In this document: in pieces, positions 1-7,981 of the stretch
Layout: each line of letters begins with the position of its first letter
Numbering within the stretch: the first letter of the stretch is position 1
DNA from: Streptomyces sp. NBC_00513
GTDB lineage: Bacteria > Actinomycetota > Actinomycetes > Streptomycetales > Streptomycetaceae
DNA: 64,000 nucleotides
Reading direction: 5' to 3'
NCBI RefSeq assembly: GCF_041431415.1
Contig: NZ_CP107845.1
Coordinates: forward strand, 5,332,001 to 5,396,000
The notes under the pieces: model-generated
Databases searched by the model: none
What the model saw: only the letters and a program-made list of their open reading frames with translations
What the model was told of the DNA's origin: nothing
Translations under genes and position numbers: made by a program

Positions 1-148
1 ACGGGTCGGGGAAACCCTCGCCCAGGGCCAGCAGTCGGGCCTCGTGACCGCGCGCCCGCAGCCCCTTGGCGAGGTTCAGCGCGACCCGCACCGGCCCGCC
101 GAAAGCGTGCGAGGGGGAGTGCAGGGTAACGGCGTGCAGGACTCTCAC
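1..148 (-). CDS. Glycosyltransferase, N-terminal part only (runs off the window)
   Basis: Only the first 49 codons are inside the window; the rest lies to the left. The start is GTG at 148, preceded by a GGAGGAG ribosome binding site, and it overlaps the stop of the acetyltransferase upstream by 4 nt (GTGA), so the two are translationally coupled. The residues visible include the pattern GGPVRVALNLAKGLRARGHE, which is typical of the donor-side loop and first helix at the N-terminus of GT4-type (GT-B fold) glycosyltransferases. Context (acetyltransferase, polymerase, flippase) suggests it adds a sugar to a surface polysaccharide repeat unit. Sugar and linkage cannot be told from this fragment. 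Confidence 0.75.
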   Translation of the reverse strand, partial: MRVLHAVTLHSPSHAFGGPVRVALNLAKGLRARGHEARLLALGEGFPDP

Positions 149-684
149 TTGGGCTCCTCCACCGGGCGGCGACGCCCGTCCTGGGTCTGCAGGGTCAACG
201 CCGGCAGGTCCTTGTGGACCACGGCGCCGGCGCCCGCGACCGCGCACCGGCCGATCGTCACGCCGGCCAGCACCGTCGCGCGCACGGCCACCCACGCGCC
301 GTCCTCCACGATGATCGGGGCGTTGCGGTAGCGGAAGTCCGCGGCCCGGTGGTCGTGCGAGCCGGTGCAGAGCATCGCCTCCTGCGAGACGCACACGTTC
401 GCCCCGATGGTCACCGGTTCCAGGTTCAGCAGCCAGGCGCCCTCGCCGATCCAGGCGTGGTCCCCGACGGTCAGTTTCCACGGCCACAGCACCCGCACCC
501 GGTGGCGGATCAGCACACCCTCGCCGATCTTCGCCCCGAAGGCCCGCAGCAGCGCGACGCGCAGCCGGGCCGGGCAGAACCAGGCCATGAACACCGTGTT
601 CATCACGGCGAACCAGAGCGCCTGCGTGAGCAGTCCGCGCCCCTTCTCGTATCCGGCCAGCGTGAACGCAGGAAGATCCCGCAA
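145..684 (-). CDS. WcaF-like hexapeptide-repeat O-acetyltransferase
   Basis: A 179-residue left-handed beta-helix acyltransferase of the kind used to O-acetylate exopolysaccharides (WcaF family), presumably using acetyl-CoA in the cytosol. Imperfect hexapeptide repeats run from about residue 72 to 155, with the loop HDHRAADF at 110-117 carrying the likely catalytic histidine. The start is a rare TTG at 684, chosen because it has AGGGGCGAC upstream at good spacing. It lies head-to-head with the Wzy-like polymerase and its stop overlaps the next glycosyltransferase gene by 4 nt, so it belongs to the polysaccharide cluster. Acceptor sugar unknown. Confidence 0.85.
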   Translation of the reverse strand: MRDLPAFTLAGYEKGRGLLTQALWFAVMNTVFMAWFCPARLRVALLRAFGAKIGEGVLIRHRVRVLWPWKLTVGDHAWIGEGAWLLNLEPVTIGANVCVSQEAMLCTGSHDHRAADFRYRNAPIIVEDGAWVAVRATVLAGVTIGRCAVAGAGAVVHKDLPALTLQTQDGRRRPVEEPK

Positions 685-768
685 CTGTCGCCCCTCGTCG
701 TCCGCCCCCGAGCACCGTCGGCGGGCGTCTCCCCCGGCCGCGCCTCCCCGGGCGCCGCCCGCTCAGAC

Positions 769-774
769 TAGACT
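769..774 (+). promoter_or_regulatory. -10-like box before the Wzy-like gene
   Basis: TAGACT resembles TAGRRT and lies 35 nt before the GTG at 809. No -35 at the right spacing. Confidence 0.3.
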
Positions 775-808
775 GCGCGCGGACCAGGCACACCGGGTGG
801 GGGCAGCA

Positions 809-2329
809 GTGGCAACAGACGTACACAAGCCCGCCGTCACGCGCCCGATACCCGGCGTGCCCGACCCGGACGACGAGAAGAAATGGGGTCGGGTCACCAC
901 CCCGCGGACCCTGCTCTCGCGCGCGTTGTCCATCCCGCTCATCCTCGGCTTCAGCGTCTTCCTGCCGCTCGTGGTCGCCGTCCAGTCCGGCGACGGCCAG
1001 CACGACGCCGCCTTCTGGCTCCAACTCCTGCTCACCATGTACGCGGGCGCCCGGCTGTCCGCGATGGTGCTGACCAGCCGCCGCAAGCTCCTCCAGGGCT
1101 CGTTCTGGCTGTTCGTCTACATGGCGATGGGAGTGGCCCCGCTCGCCCAGGCCGTCCTCGGCCGGGTACCCACGCCCGTGGTCGGGCCCCGCTCCGACCT
1201 GACGCTCGCCATCGGCCTCGTCCTGCTCGGCTGCCTCGCGTTCGACGTCGGCGTCCTCCTCGCCCGGCACCGGCCGACGGGCCTCGCCGGGGGGTCCCGC
1301 AAGGAGGAGAAGCCGGTCATGGCGCACAAGCGGCGCCTGCAACTGCTGACCGTCCTCGCCTTCCTGGGCAGCGCGGCCCTCATCGTGAAGCTGGGCGGCC
1401 CCAGCGTCTTCTTCTCCAGCCGCCAGGAGATCATCGCCGGCATCGAGGAGGCGGGCGTCTCCAACGGCGACGGGCAGGCCGGCCAGGCCCTGCTGCGCGG
1501 CTTCGGCACCGTACCGGCGCTGCTCGCCCTGCTCCTGTACACGCGCTGGCTGATCACCTCGAAGTTCGCCCGCCGCAAGGTGTCGATCATCGTCACCTGG
1601 GCGGGGCTGGCCGCGCTGAACCTCGTGGTCAACAACCCGATCTCGAACCCGCGCTACTGGTTCCTCACCGTCATGTTCGCGCTGCTGTTCACCGTCTTCC
1701 CGGTGAGCGCCGCGATGTACCGGGTGGCGCTGTCGATGGCCGTGGTGATCGCCCTGCTCGTCTTCCCGTTCGCGGACCGCTTCCGGTACGACGAGAAGAA
1801 CTACAAGCCGGTCGAGACGACCTCGTTCCTGGAGCCGATGGCGCTCAAGGACTACGACCAGATCGGCATGTTCGCCAACACCATCACCTACGCGGACTCC
1901 GGCCCGGGCCACTCCTACGGGCGCCAGCTCGCCGGTTCCGTCTTCTTCGCCGTGCCCCGCTCGGTCTGGCCGAGCAAGGCACGCGACACCGGCGTGATGG
2001 TCGGCCAGTGGATGGGCACGATCAACACCAACCTCTCCTCCCCGATCTGGGCGGAGCTGTGGCTGGACTTCGGCACGCTGGGCATGGGCGCGGGGCTGCT
2101 GGTGATGGGCTACGCGGCCGCCCGCGTCGACCGGCGGTACGCGAAGCGCGCCACCCGCCGGTCCCCACCCGGCAGCCTGATCTCGGTGGTCGTCCCGCTG
2201 GTCGCGGGCTACTCCTTCATCCTGCTGCGCGGACCGCTGCTCCAGGCCTCGGGCCGCGTCGCGATAGCGGCCATGTGCCTGGCCCTCGTGGCGACGTACC
2301 GCACGGACAAGGACACCACCCTGCGCTGA
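809..2329 (+). CDS. Wzy-like O-antigen/exopolysaccharide polymerase
   Basis: A 506-residue polytopic membrane protein with about ten hydrophobic segments and a large loop containing NNPISNPRYW near residue 274, a pattern seen in O-antigen polymerase (Wzy) and oligosaccharide repeat-unit polymerases. Such proteins join lipid-linked repeat units on the outer face of the membrane. The start is GTG at 809, with GGGTGGGGG just upstream; a TAGACT box at 769-774 may be the -10 element. It sits between an acetyltransferase on the other strand and a convergent flippase gene, which supports the role. Family assignment rests on topology and context, since Wzy proteins have little sequence conservation. 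Confidence 0.8.
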   Translation: MATDVHKPAVTRPIPGVPDPDDEKKWGRVTTPRTLLSRALSIPLILGFSVFLPLVVAVQSGDGQHDAAFWLQLLLTMYAGARLSAMVLTSRRKLLQGSFWLFVYMAMGVAPLAQAVLGRVPTPVVGPRSDLTLAIGLVLLGCLAFDVGVLLARHRPTGLAGGSRKEEKPVMAHKRRLQLLTVLAFLGSAALIVKLGGPSVFFSSRQEIIAGIEEAGVSNGDGQAGQALLRGFGTVPALLALLLYTRWLITSKFARRKVSIIVTWAGLAALNLVVNNPISNPRYWFLTVMFALLFTVFPVSAAMYRVALSMAVVIALLVFPFADRFRYDEKNYKPVETTSFLEPMALKDYDQIGMFANTITYADSGPGHSYGRQLAGSVFFAVPRSVWPSKARDTGVMVGQWMGTINTNLSSPIWAELWLDFGTLGMGAGLLVMGYAAARVDRRYAKRATRRSPPGSLISVVVPLVAGYSFILLRGPLLQASGRVAIAAMCLALVATYRTDKDTTLR

Positions 2330-2365
2330 TCCGCCGCCGGGGCCTGCGACGAGCCCCGCACGGGG

Positions 2366-3610
2366 TCAGACGGCGCCGCGGCTCTCGGTCACCGGGTCGG
2401 GCGCCCGGCCCGCGGTCACCGGCGGCACGGGCAGCCGTACGACGCGGGACCAGCCGGCGGCCGCCTTGGCGGCCGAGCCGACGGCCAGCCCCCACGCGGC
2501 GCCGGCGACGCCCCAGGCCGCGTAACCGCCCAGCAGCAGCCCCACCGACAGCAGCGAGAACACCACCTGGAGCGAGAGCGTGGCCTTCGGGTTCAGCACC
2601 CGAAGGGTCAGCAGGGCGCAGGTGCCCAGCCCCATCACCGCGTACTGGGCGCCCGTCGCCGGCAGCAGCGCGGCGGCCGCCGTCCAGGTGTCGCCCAGCA
2701 GTTGGCGGCCCACGGAATCGGGCAGCGCGTACAACACCGCCCCCCAGCCGGCGCCGAGGACGGCCAGCGCGCCGCCCATCAGCAGCGTCAGCCGGACCAC
2801 ACCCCGCTTGCCGGAGGCCCGGCCCACCACGGGCGGCCCGAAGGCGTTCGCGGAGTTGAACAGCACGTTGAGCGGCCCGAACAGGGTCGTCGCGCCGCGC
2901 AGCGCCCCCACGGCCAGGGGCGTCGCGAAGACGCCGAGGCCCAGGACGGCGAGCTGACTGGACCCGTTGCCCACCGCGAACTCGACGACGAACCGCTGCC
3001 CCAGGTGACCGCGGCGCAGGTACGGACGCGGATCCGTCGCCGCGCCCCGCACGGCCGGCCGCAGCAGGAGCAGCCCCAGGGCCAGGGCGGGCAGCGCGGA
3101 GACCCCCCACACCAGGACGAGCCGTCCCGCCGACGCCCCTTCGGGCTGGAGCAGCAGGGCGGGCACCACGCACACCAGGCGCAGCGCGTCGGCGGCCAGG
3201 GCCCGCTCGGGCGCGCGCAGCGCGGAGAAGCAGTACCGCAGTCCGTCCTGTACGAGCACCGGTGGCAGGACCAGACCGAGCGCGAGGACGGCCCACCCGG
3301 TGGCCCCGGGCAGCAGCAGGCCCACGAGGACGAGCACGACGCCGACGGCGGTCGCGGCCGCCGCGGTGAAGGCGACGGCCGAGCGGCACACCGTCGGGAG
3401 CCGCTCGCCCTTCTCCAGCACCACGGTCTGGCCGACGTAGGCCATGTTCAGCCCGAGGAGCACGGTGAACGTCACGTACACCATCGAGAAGTCGGCGAAC
3501 CCGGCTGCCGAGGACAGCCGGGCGGCCAACACCAGCACCAGGATGTTGGTGGCGCTGGAGGCCGCCTGGTCCAGGACCGAGGCGACCGCTGCGAGTCCCC
3601 GCCGACTCAC
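2366..3610 (-). CDS. Wzx-like polysaccharide flippase
   Basis: A 414-residue integral membrane protein, hydrophobic almost throughout (about 12 segments), resembling the MVF/polysaccharide biosynthesis (RfbX/Wzx) flippases that move lipid-linked sugars across the membrane. The GTG start at 3610 overlaps the stop of the Wzz-like gene (GTGA), so it is the last gene of the operon glycosyltransferase - Wzz-like - flippase. It converges on the Wzy-like gene with a 36-nt gap. There is no catalytic motif to check; the assignment rests on the membrane profile and on the neighbours. Confidence 0.8.
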   Translation of the reverse strand: MSRRGLAAVASVLDQAASSATNILVLVLAARLSSAAGFADFSMVYVTFTVLLGLNMAYVGQTVVLEKGERLPTVCRSAVAFTAAAATAVGVVLVLVGLLLPGATGWAVLALGLVLPPVLVQDGLRYCFSALRAPERALAADALRLVCVVPALLLQPEGASAGRLVLVWGVSALPALALGLLLLRPAVRGAATDPRPYLRRGHLGQRFVVEFAVGNGSSQLAVLGLGVFATPLAVGALRGATTLFGPLNVLFNSANAFGPPVVGRASGKRGVVRLTLLMGGALAVLGAGWGAVLYALPDSVGRQLLGDTWTAAAALLPATGAQYAVMGLGTCALLTLRVLNPKATLSLQVVFSLLSVGLLLGGYAAWGVAGAAWGLAVGSAAKAAAGWSRVVRLPVPPVTAGRAPDPVTESRGAV

Positions 3611-5352
3611 CGCCGGCCCATGCGGACCGTGCGCAGCGCCACGGTGTCGGTGCCGTCACCGGGGATGTGCTGCTCCGGCTCGGCCACCTCGTAGGGGATC
3701 GGCTGCGGCGCGGACGGACCGGCCGGCCCGCGGGCCGGCGTGTCCTGCGAGGCAGTTTCCCCCTTGCCCTTGCCGCGTCCGCGCTTCTCGGTGGGCAGCG
3801 GGGTGTGCAGCACCGCGCCGAGCACCGTGCCGCCCGCGCCGCTGATCAGTTCGCGGATGCGGGAGAGGTCGGTGCGCCGCACGGCACGCGGGTCACAGAC
3901 GACCAGCACCCCGTCGACGCGGTCGACGAGCGCGAGGGCGTCGGCGTACGAGAGCACGGGCGGCGCGAGCACCACGACCGTGGAGTTGGGGGAGTCGGCC
4001 TCGGAGATCAGCCGGGTCGAGCGCGGGGACGTCAGGGCGCGGGCGACGTTGCGGACCCGCTCGCCCGGGATCAGGTCGAAGGCACCGGACTCACCGGCGT
4101 CCACGACGAGCTGACGTCCGTCGGGCCAGTCGGAGTCGCCGCTCTGCCCGGCGGCGGGACCGCCCGGCATCTGGCTCCAGCGCGGCCGGCCTCCCGCGTC
4201 GGTCGGCAGTTGGCTCGCCAGCACCGGGGTGCGCAGGTCCGCCTCGATGAGCAGGACGTCCTTGCCGGTCTCGGCGAAGGAGGCGGCCAGGTTCACGGCC
4301 ACCGCCGCGGCGGTCTCGCTGGAGCCGCGCGGGGCGACGACCAACAGGCGGCGCCGGTCGGCGAACCGGGCGTCGTACGCGAGCCGGAACGCCACCGAGC
4401 GGAACTCCTCGGCGAGCCGCGGATCCTCCTCGCCGGCCGCGAGCAGCGGACCGCCGCCGGTCTTGTCCCGCGGCAGGGAGCCCAGTACGGGGGCGCGCAG
4501 GGCCCGGGCGACATCGCCCTCGGAGCGCGGAGCCGGGTCGAAGACGAGCCGGACCCAGGCGGCGAGCAGGCCGAGCGCGAGGCCCACGGCCGCGCCGATC
4601 GCCAGCGACATCGGGATGCCGGGGCCGTCGGGCTCGGACGGCGGGGTCGCGGGGCTGGTGACGCGCCCCGGGGTCATGTCGAGGGCTTCGAGCTTGGTGA
4701 TGCTGTTGTTGTAGCGGCCGACCTCGCTCTGGAGGTCGGTCTTGCTGGAGGTGGCCGCGTCCCGGGTGGCGCCCGCCGGCATCCGGGAGATGTCCTTGGC
4801 CAGCTCGTCCAACTGCTTGGCGACCGGGTCGCGCTGGTCCTGGTAGCCCTTGACCATCTTGTCGCGGGTGACGTCGAGGGCCTCCTGCCGCTTGAGCAGG
4901 TAGGCGCCGGTCATCGCGTTGGCGCGCTTGGCGGCCTCCTGGGGGGAGGACGAGGTGTAGGTGAAGCGCAGGACCATCGTCTGGGGCGGGTTGGTGACCT
5001 GGAGACCCGAGCGCAGACCGGCGAGGCCGGACGCGGTGACGCCGAGCTTCTTCGCGGCCTCGTTGGCGATGGAGCTGGAGAGCGCGACCTGGCGCTCGGA
5101 GCCGATGTTGATCGCCTTGTCGGGCGCGAGGCTCGGGTTGAACGGGTCGTCGGTGGGCGCGCGCAGCACGACGTCGGCGGTGGCGACGTACGTGTCGGCC
5201 GTGGATATGCCGAGGTAGACACCACCCAGCAGGCCGACGCCGACGCCCGCCAGGAGAAGTCGGCGGTAGCGCAGGAGCTGCTTGAACTGGTCCCGGAGGA
5301 GGTCGGGTTCGTCCTCTGCCGGAGCCGCTGCCGGGCGGTTCGTCTCGATCAC
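3607..5352 (-). CDS. Wzz chain-length protein fused to a degenerate BY-kinase domain
   Basis: This 581-residue protein has the Wzz layout: a cytosolic N-terminus, a first membrane helix around residues 31-50, an extracytoplasmic region rich in coiled coil, a second helix around 246-270, then a cytosolic P-loop-like domain. In active bacterial tyrosine kinases this last domain has Walker A, A' and B motifs and a tyrosine-rich tail. Here Walker A reads APRGSSET (lysine replaced), A' reads LLIEADLR, and Walker B reads VVVLAPPV (aspartate lost). The tail has one tyrosine. It probably controls polymer length as a scaffold, not as a kinase. GTG start overlaps the preceding glycosyltransferase stop by 4 nt. 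Confidence 0.85.
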   Translation of the reverse strand: MIETNRPAAAPAEDEPDLLRDQFKQLLRYRRLLLAGVGVGLLGGVYLGISTADTYVATADVVLRAPTDDPFNPSLAPDKAINIGSERQVALSSSIANEAAKKLGVTASGLAGLRSGLQVTNPPQTMVLRFTYTSSSPQEAAKRANAMTGAYLLKRQEALDVTRDKMVKGYQDQRDPVAKQLDELAKDISRMPAGATRDAATSSKTDLQSEVGRYNNSITKLEALDMTPGRVTSPATPPSEPDGPGIPMSLAIGAAVGLALGLLAAWVRLVFDPAPRSEGDVARALRAPVLGSLPRDKTGGGPLLAAGEEDPRLAEEFRSVAFRLAYDARFADRRRLLVVAPRGSSETAAAVAVNLAASFAETGKDVLLIEADLRTPVLASQLPTDAGGRPRWSQMPGGPAAGQSGDSDWPDGRQLVVDAGESGAFDLIPGERVRNVARALTSPRSTRLISEADSPNSTVVVLAPPVLSYADALALVDRVDGVLVVCDPRAVRRTDLSRIRELISGAGGTVLGAVLHTPLPTEKRGRGKGKGETASQDTPARGPAGPSAPQPIPYEVAEPEQHIPGDGTDTVALRTVRMGRR

Positions 5353-6584
5353 GGCCGGGGACCCCCAAGTGCTTCGTCTATCAGTGCGTCGATGCGGGCG
5401 AGACCCGCTTCCCTGCTCAGGTGGGCCGCCACGTGGGCGGGCCCGGCGGCCCCCAGCGCGTTCGCGCCTTCGGGATCCTCGGCCAGGGCCCGGACGGCCT
5501 TCAACAGGGCGTCGGGGTCCTCCGGCGGTACGAGCACCCCCGCGCCCGAACGTTCCACTTCCTGGGCCGTTCCGCCCTGTGCCGCGACGGACGCGAGGAC
5601 GGGCCGGCCCGCCTGGAAGTACGAGGTGAGCTTGGACGGCACGCTCATGTCCATCACGGCCGCGTGCTGCGTGACCGCGAGCACGTCCGCCGCCGCGAGG
5701 ATATCCGGGAACTCGCCGTCAGCGGCAGGGGGGATGATGTCAAGGTTCGGCACATCGGCGGCGAGGTCGGCGAGAGTGGAGCGCTGGCTTCCGTCACCCA
5801 TGAGGACAAAGCGGACGTTCGGATCCAGTCGCGCGGCACCGACGAGCACTTCCAGACCCTGCTTGAGGCCCATGTTCCCGGAGTGCAGGACCACCGTCTG
5901 ACCAGGGGCCCAGCCCAGATGCCGGCGGGTCTCGCCGCGCGGCTTCGTGGGGACCGACACGTGGGACCAGTTGGGCACCAGGCGGATCCTCTTCGGGTCC
6001 ACGCCCATCCCGACGACCCGGTCCACGAACGTCTCGTGAATCACACCGACCAGGGTGGCGCGCTTGAGGGCGTACGCCTCGGCGCGACCGGCGACGGCGG
6101 CCGCCTTGTCGCCGCCGCTGATCCCGCTCTGCGCGGCGGCGGCGCCCATCAGGTCCTGGACCACCGGGACGTAGGGGACCTTCCACTTGGCCGCGAGTCG
6201 CGCCGCGAGGACCCCGCCGGCCAGGCTGGGCATCTGGGCCATGACCGCGTCCGGCTTCTTCATCCGCGGCGGGGCCGCGGCCCCGTGCAGCAGAATCGAT
6301 CCTTCGAAGAGGGCCCGCTTCACGGCGGTCTGGCGCTGCGGAACGGTGTGCGCGCGCCGGTGCACGGTCACCCCGGCGCGCTGCTCCGTGCGCCGTAGCG
6401 CCCCCTTGTACTCCGGCTCGAGAGACCAGGCCGGGTAGTGCGGCATGCCCGCCAGTACATGGGTCTCGTGGCCGAGATCCGCCCAGTGCTCGGCGATCTG
6501 GGTGGCGTACGGCCCGATCCCCGCGTGCTCAGGAGCGTAATTGGTGGAAACCAGCAGCAGGCGCCGGTGACCGGATCTGGACAC
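5349..6584 (-). CDS. WcaI-like GT4 glycosyltransferase
   Basis: A 411-residue GT-B glycosyltransferase. The N-terminus STNYAPEHAGIGPYATQ and the C-terminal SVPSKLTSYFQAGRPVLA match the WcaI/colanic-acid type of GT4 enzymes, where the second motif binds the nucleotide-sugar donor. It would extend a lipid-linked repeat unit at the cytosolic face. I chose GTG 6584 because AGAAGGGGACC sits 7 nt before it; an in-frame GTG at 6617 would add 11 residues. A TAGGGT box on the minus strand at 6622-6627 could be the -10 element. It is the first gene of the three-gene operon with Wzz-like and Wzx-like genes. Confidence 0.88.
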   Translation of the reverse strand: MSRSGHRRLLLVSTNYAPEHAGIGPYATQIAEHWADLGHETHVLAGMPHYPAWSLEPEYKGALRRTEQRAGVTVHRRAHTVPQRQTAVKRALFEGSILLHGAAAPPRMKKPDAVMAQMPSLAGGVLAARLAAKWKVPYVPVVQDLMGAAAAQSGISGGDKAAAVAGRAEAYALKRATLVGVIHETFVDRVVGMGVDPKRIRLVPNWSHVSVPTKPRGETRRHLGWAPGQTVVLHSGNMGLKQGLEVLVGAARLDPNVRFVLMGDGSQRSTLADLAADVPNLDIIPPAADGEFPDILAAADVLAVTQHAAVMDMSVPSKLTSYFQAGRPVLASVAAQGGTAQEVERSGAGVLVPPEDPDALLKAVRALAEDPEGANALGAAGPAHVAAHLSREAGLARIDALIDEALGGPRP

Positions 6585-6676
6585 TGAAGGTCCCCTTCTC
6601 CCCTGGATGATGCGCACGTCACCCTATTCGTTCACCGACGTGACGCGGTACGTGCACGCTATTGTCTGCTAATCCG

Positions 6677-6694
6677 CCACACCGGGGGGTGTGG
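6677..6694 (+). promoter_or_regulatory. Hairpin in the leader of the cytidylyltransferase gene
   Basis: CCACACC and GGTGTGG form a perfect 7-bp stem with a GGGG loop, ending 17 nt before the ATG at 6712. No U-run follows, so it is more likely a leader hairpin or operator than a terminator. Function is not known. Confidence 0.4.
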
Positions 6695-6711
6695 CTCATG
6701 GGGGGTAACCG

Positions 6712-7236
6712 ATGACGGAGCAGGACATGTCAGACCTTGGTGCGTCCGCGCGCAGGCCGTATCGAGTGGGCTACGCGCCGGGTGCGTACGATCTGTTCCA
6801 TATCGGACATCTCAATATCCTTCGCCACGCCCGGAGTCAGTGCGACTACCTGGTGGCCGGCGTGGTGTCGGACGAGATGGCCGAACTCGCCAAGGGCCGC
6901 CGCCCGATGATCCCGCTGGTGGAGCGGCTGGAGATCGTCCGCAGCGTCAAGTACGTCGACGCCGCCTTCGTCGAGACGGTCCCGGACAAGGTGGAGACCT
7001 GGAAGCAGGTCCGCTTCGACGTCATCTTCAAGGGCGACGACTGGCGCGGCACCCCCAAGGGCGACCGTCTGGAGAAGGACTTCGCCGAGCACGGCGTCGA
7101 CGTCGTCTACTTCCCCTACACGGTCCACACCTCCAGCACCCAGCTCCGTCGGGCCCTGGACGCCCTGTCGCAGCCGCTCGTCCCGCCCCAGGTCGCCCAC
7201 CTCGCCGGCGAGGGCCTCAGCGCGGAACGGCGCTGA
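6712..7236 (+). CDS. TagD-like CDP-alcohol-forming cytidylyltransferase family protein
   Basis: A 174-residue nucleotidyltransferase with the signature HIGH at residues 30-33 after GAYDLFH, and the loop FKGDDWRGT near 107. This is the glycerol-3-phosphate / ethanolamine-phosphate cytidylyltransferase superfamily, which activates an alcohol phosphate with CTP. The usual C-terminal RTEGISTT motif is replaced by HTSSTQLRR, so the substrate could differ from glycerol-3-phosphate. The next gene, convergent and overlapping at the 3' end by 20 nt, is a CDP-alcohol phosphatidyltransferase, which uses this kind of product. The pair probably serves a phospho-alcohol decoration or a lipid linked to the polysaccharide locus. 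Confidence 0.85.
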   Translation: MTEQDMSDLGASARRPYRVGYAPGAYDLFHIGHLNILRHARSQCDYLVAGVVSDEMAELAKGRRPMIPLVERLEIVRSVKYVDAAFVETVPDKVETWKQVRFDVIFKGDDWRGTPKGDRLEKDFAEHGVDVVYFPYTVHTSSTQLRRALDALSQPLVPPQVAHLAGEGLSAERR

Positions 7237-7939
7237 GCTCCCGGTACCACTTGGCGAGGAACGCCAGCAGGAACAGCACGGCGACCGCGCCCAGTCCCGC
7301 GTACGCCCAGCGGAACAGCTCCCCGCCGCCGAGCAGCAGGAACACCAGACAGAACACCCCGTAGTCCACGGGCAGCAGTGCGACCGCGCGCACGGTCGAC
7401 GGCGCGGCGGCGGCGCTTCCCGGCGCCGGCCTGGGCTTGAGCTTCTCGGTGAGCAGCCCGCCGAAGAAGGTGACGATCGCGGCGAACTGGAAGCCGAGCG
7501 GCACCAGCAACCAGCCGTCCCCGCCCGTCCCGTACGCGTCGGGGAAGCGGTAGAAGGCGATCAGCACGCAGGTGTGCAGGGCCGTCAGCTTGGCGCAGTC
7601 CACGACGTGGTCCAGCCATTCGCCCGAGGCGCTGCCGCCCCCGCGCAGCCGCGCGAGCTGGCCGTCGGCGGAGTCGAAGGCGAAGCCGACCGCGAGCGCG
7701 GCCCACACGACGATCCCGAGCCCCCACGAGGGCGCGGCCAGCGCGACGGCCGCGACCGCGGCGAAGCTGAAGGCCGCGCTGATCAGCGTGACCTGGTTCG
7801 GGGTGAGACCGAGGGCGTGCGACCCGGCGGCCAGGTACCGCCCGGCGGGACGGTTGACGTACCGGGAGTAGAGCGACACGCCCTTCGCCGACTTCTGCGC
7901 CCCGCGCAGCTCCCGCAACGCGGTCCCGAATCTCGCCAT
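7217..7939 (-). CDS. CDP-alcohol phosphatidyltransferase family membrane enzyme
   Basis: A 240-residue membrane protein with the complete family signature D-x2-D-G-x2-A-R-x8-G-x3-D-x3-D: D89, D92, G93, R97, G106, D110, D114. These residues bind two metal ions and the CDP-linked donor. The enzyme transfers a phospho-alcohol head group at the membrane. Several hydrophobic helices follow. It ends inside the 3' end of the TagD-like gene on the opposite strand, so the two transcripts collide over 20 nt. The acceptor could be a lipid or an inositol/sugar phosphate; the sequence does not say. Confidence 0.87.
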   Translation of the reverse strand: MARFGTALRELRGAQKSAKGVSLYSRYVNRPAGRYLAAGSHALGLTPNQVTLISAAFSFAAVAAVALAAPSWGLGIVVWAALAVGFAFDSADGQLARLRGGGSASGEWLDHVVDCAKLTALHTCVLIAFYRFPDAYGTGGDGWLLVPLGFQFAAIVTFFGGLLTEKLKPRPAPGSAAAAPSTVRAVALLPVDYGVFCLVFLLLGGGELFRWAYAGLGAVAVLFLLAFLAKWYRELSAVPR

Positions 7940-7981
7940 CCGGCCAAGCCCCTTTGAACGTGTGTACGTATGAAGGGCACA

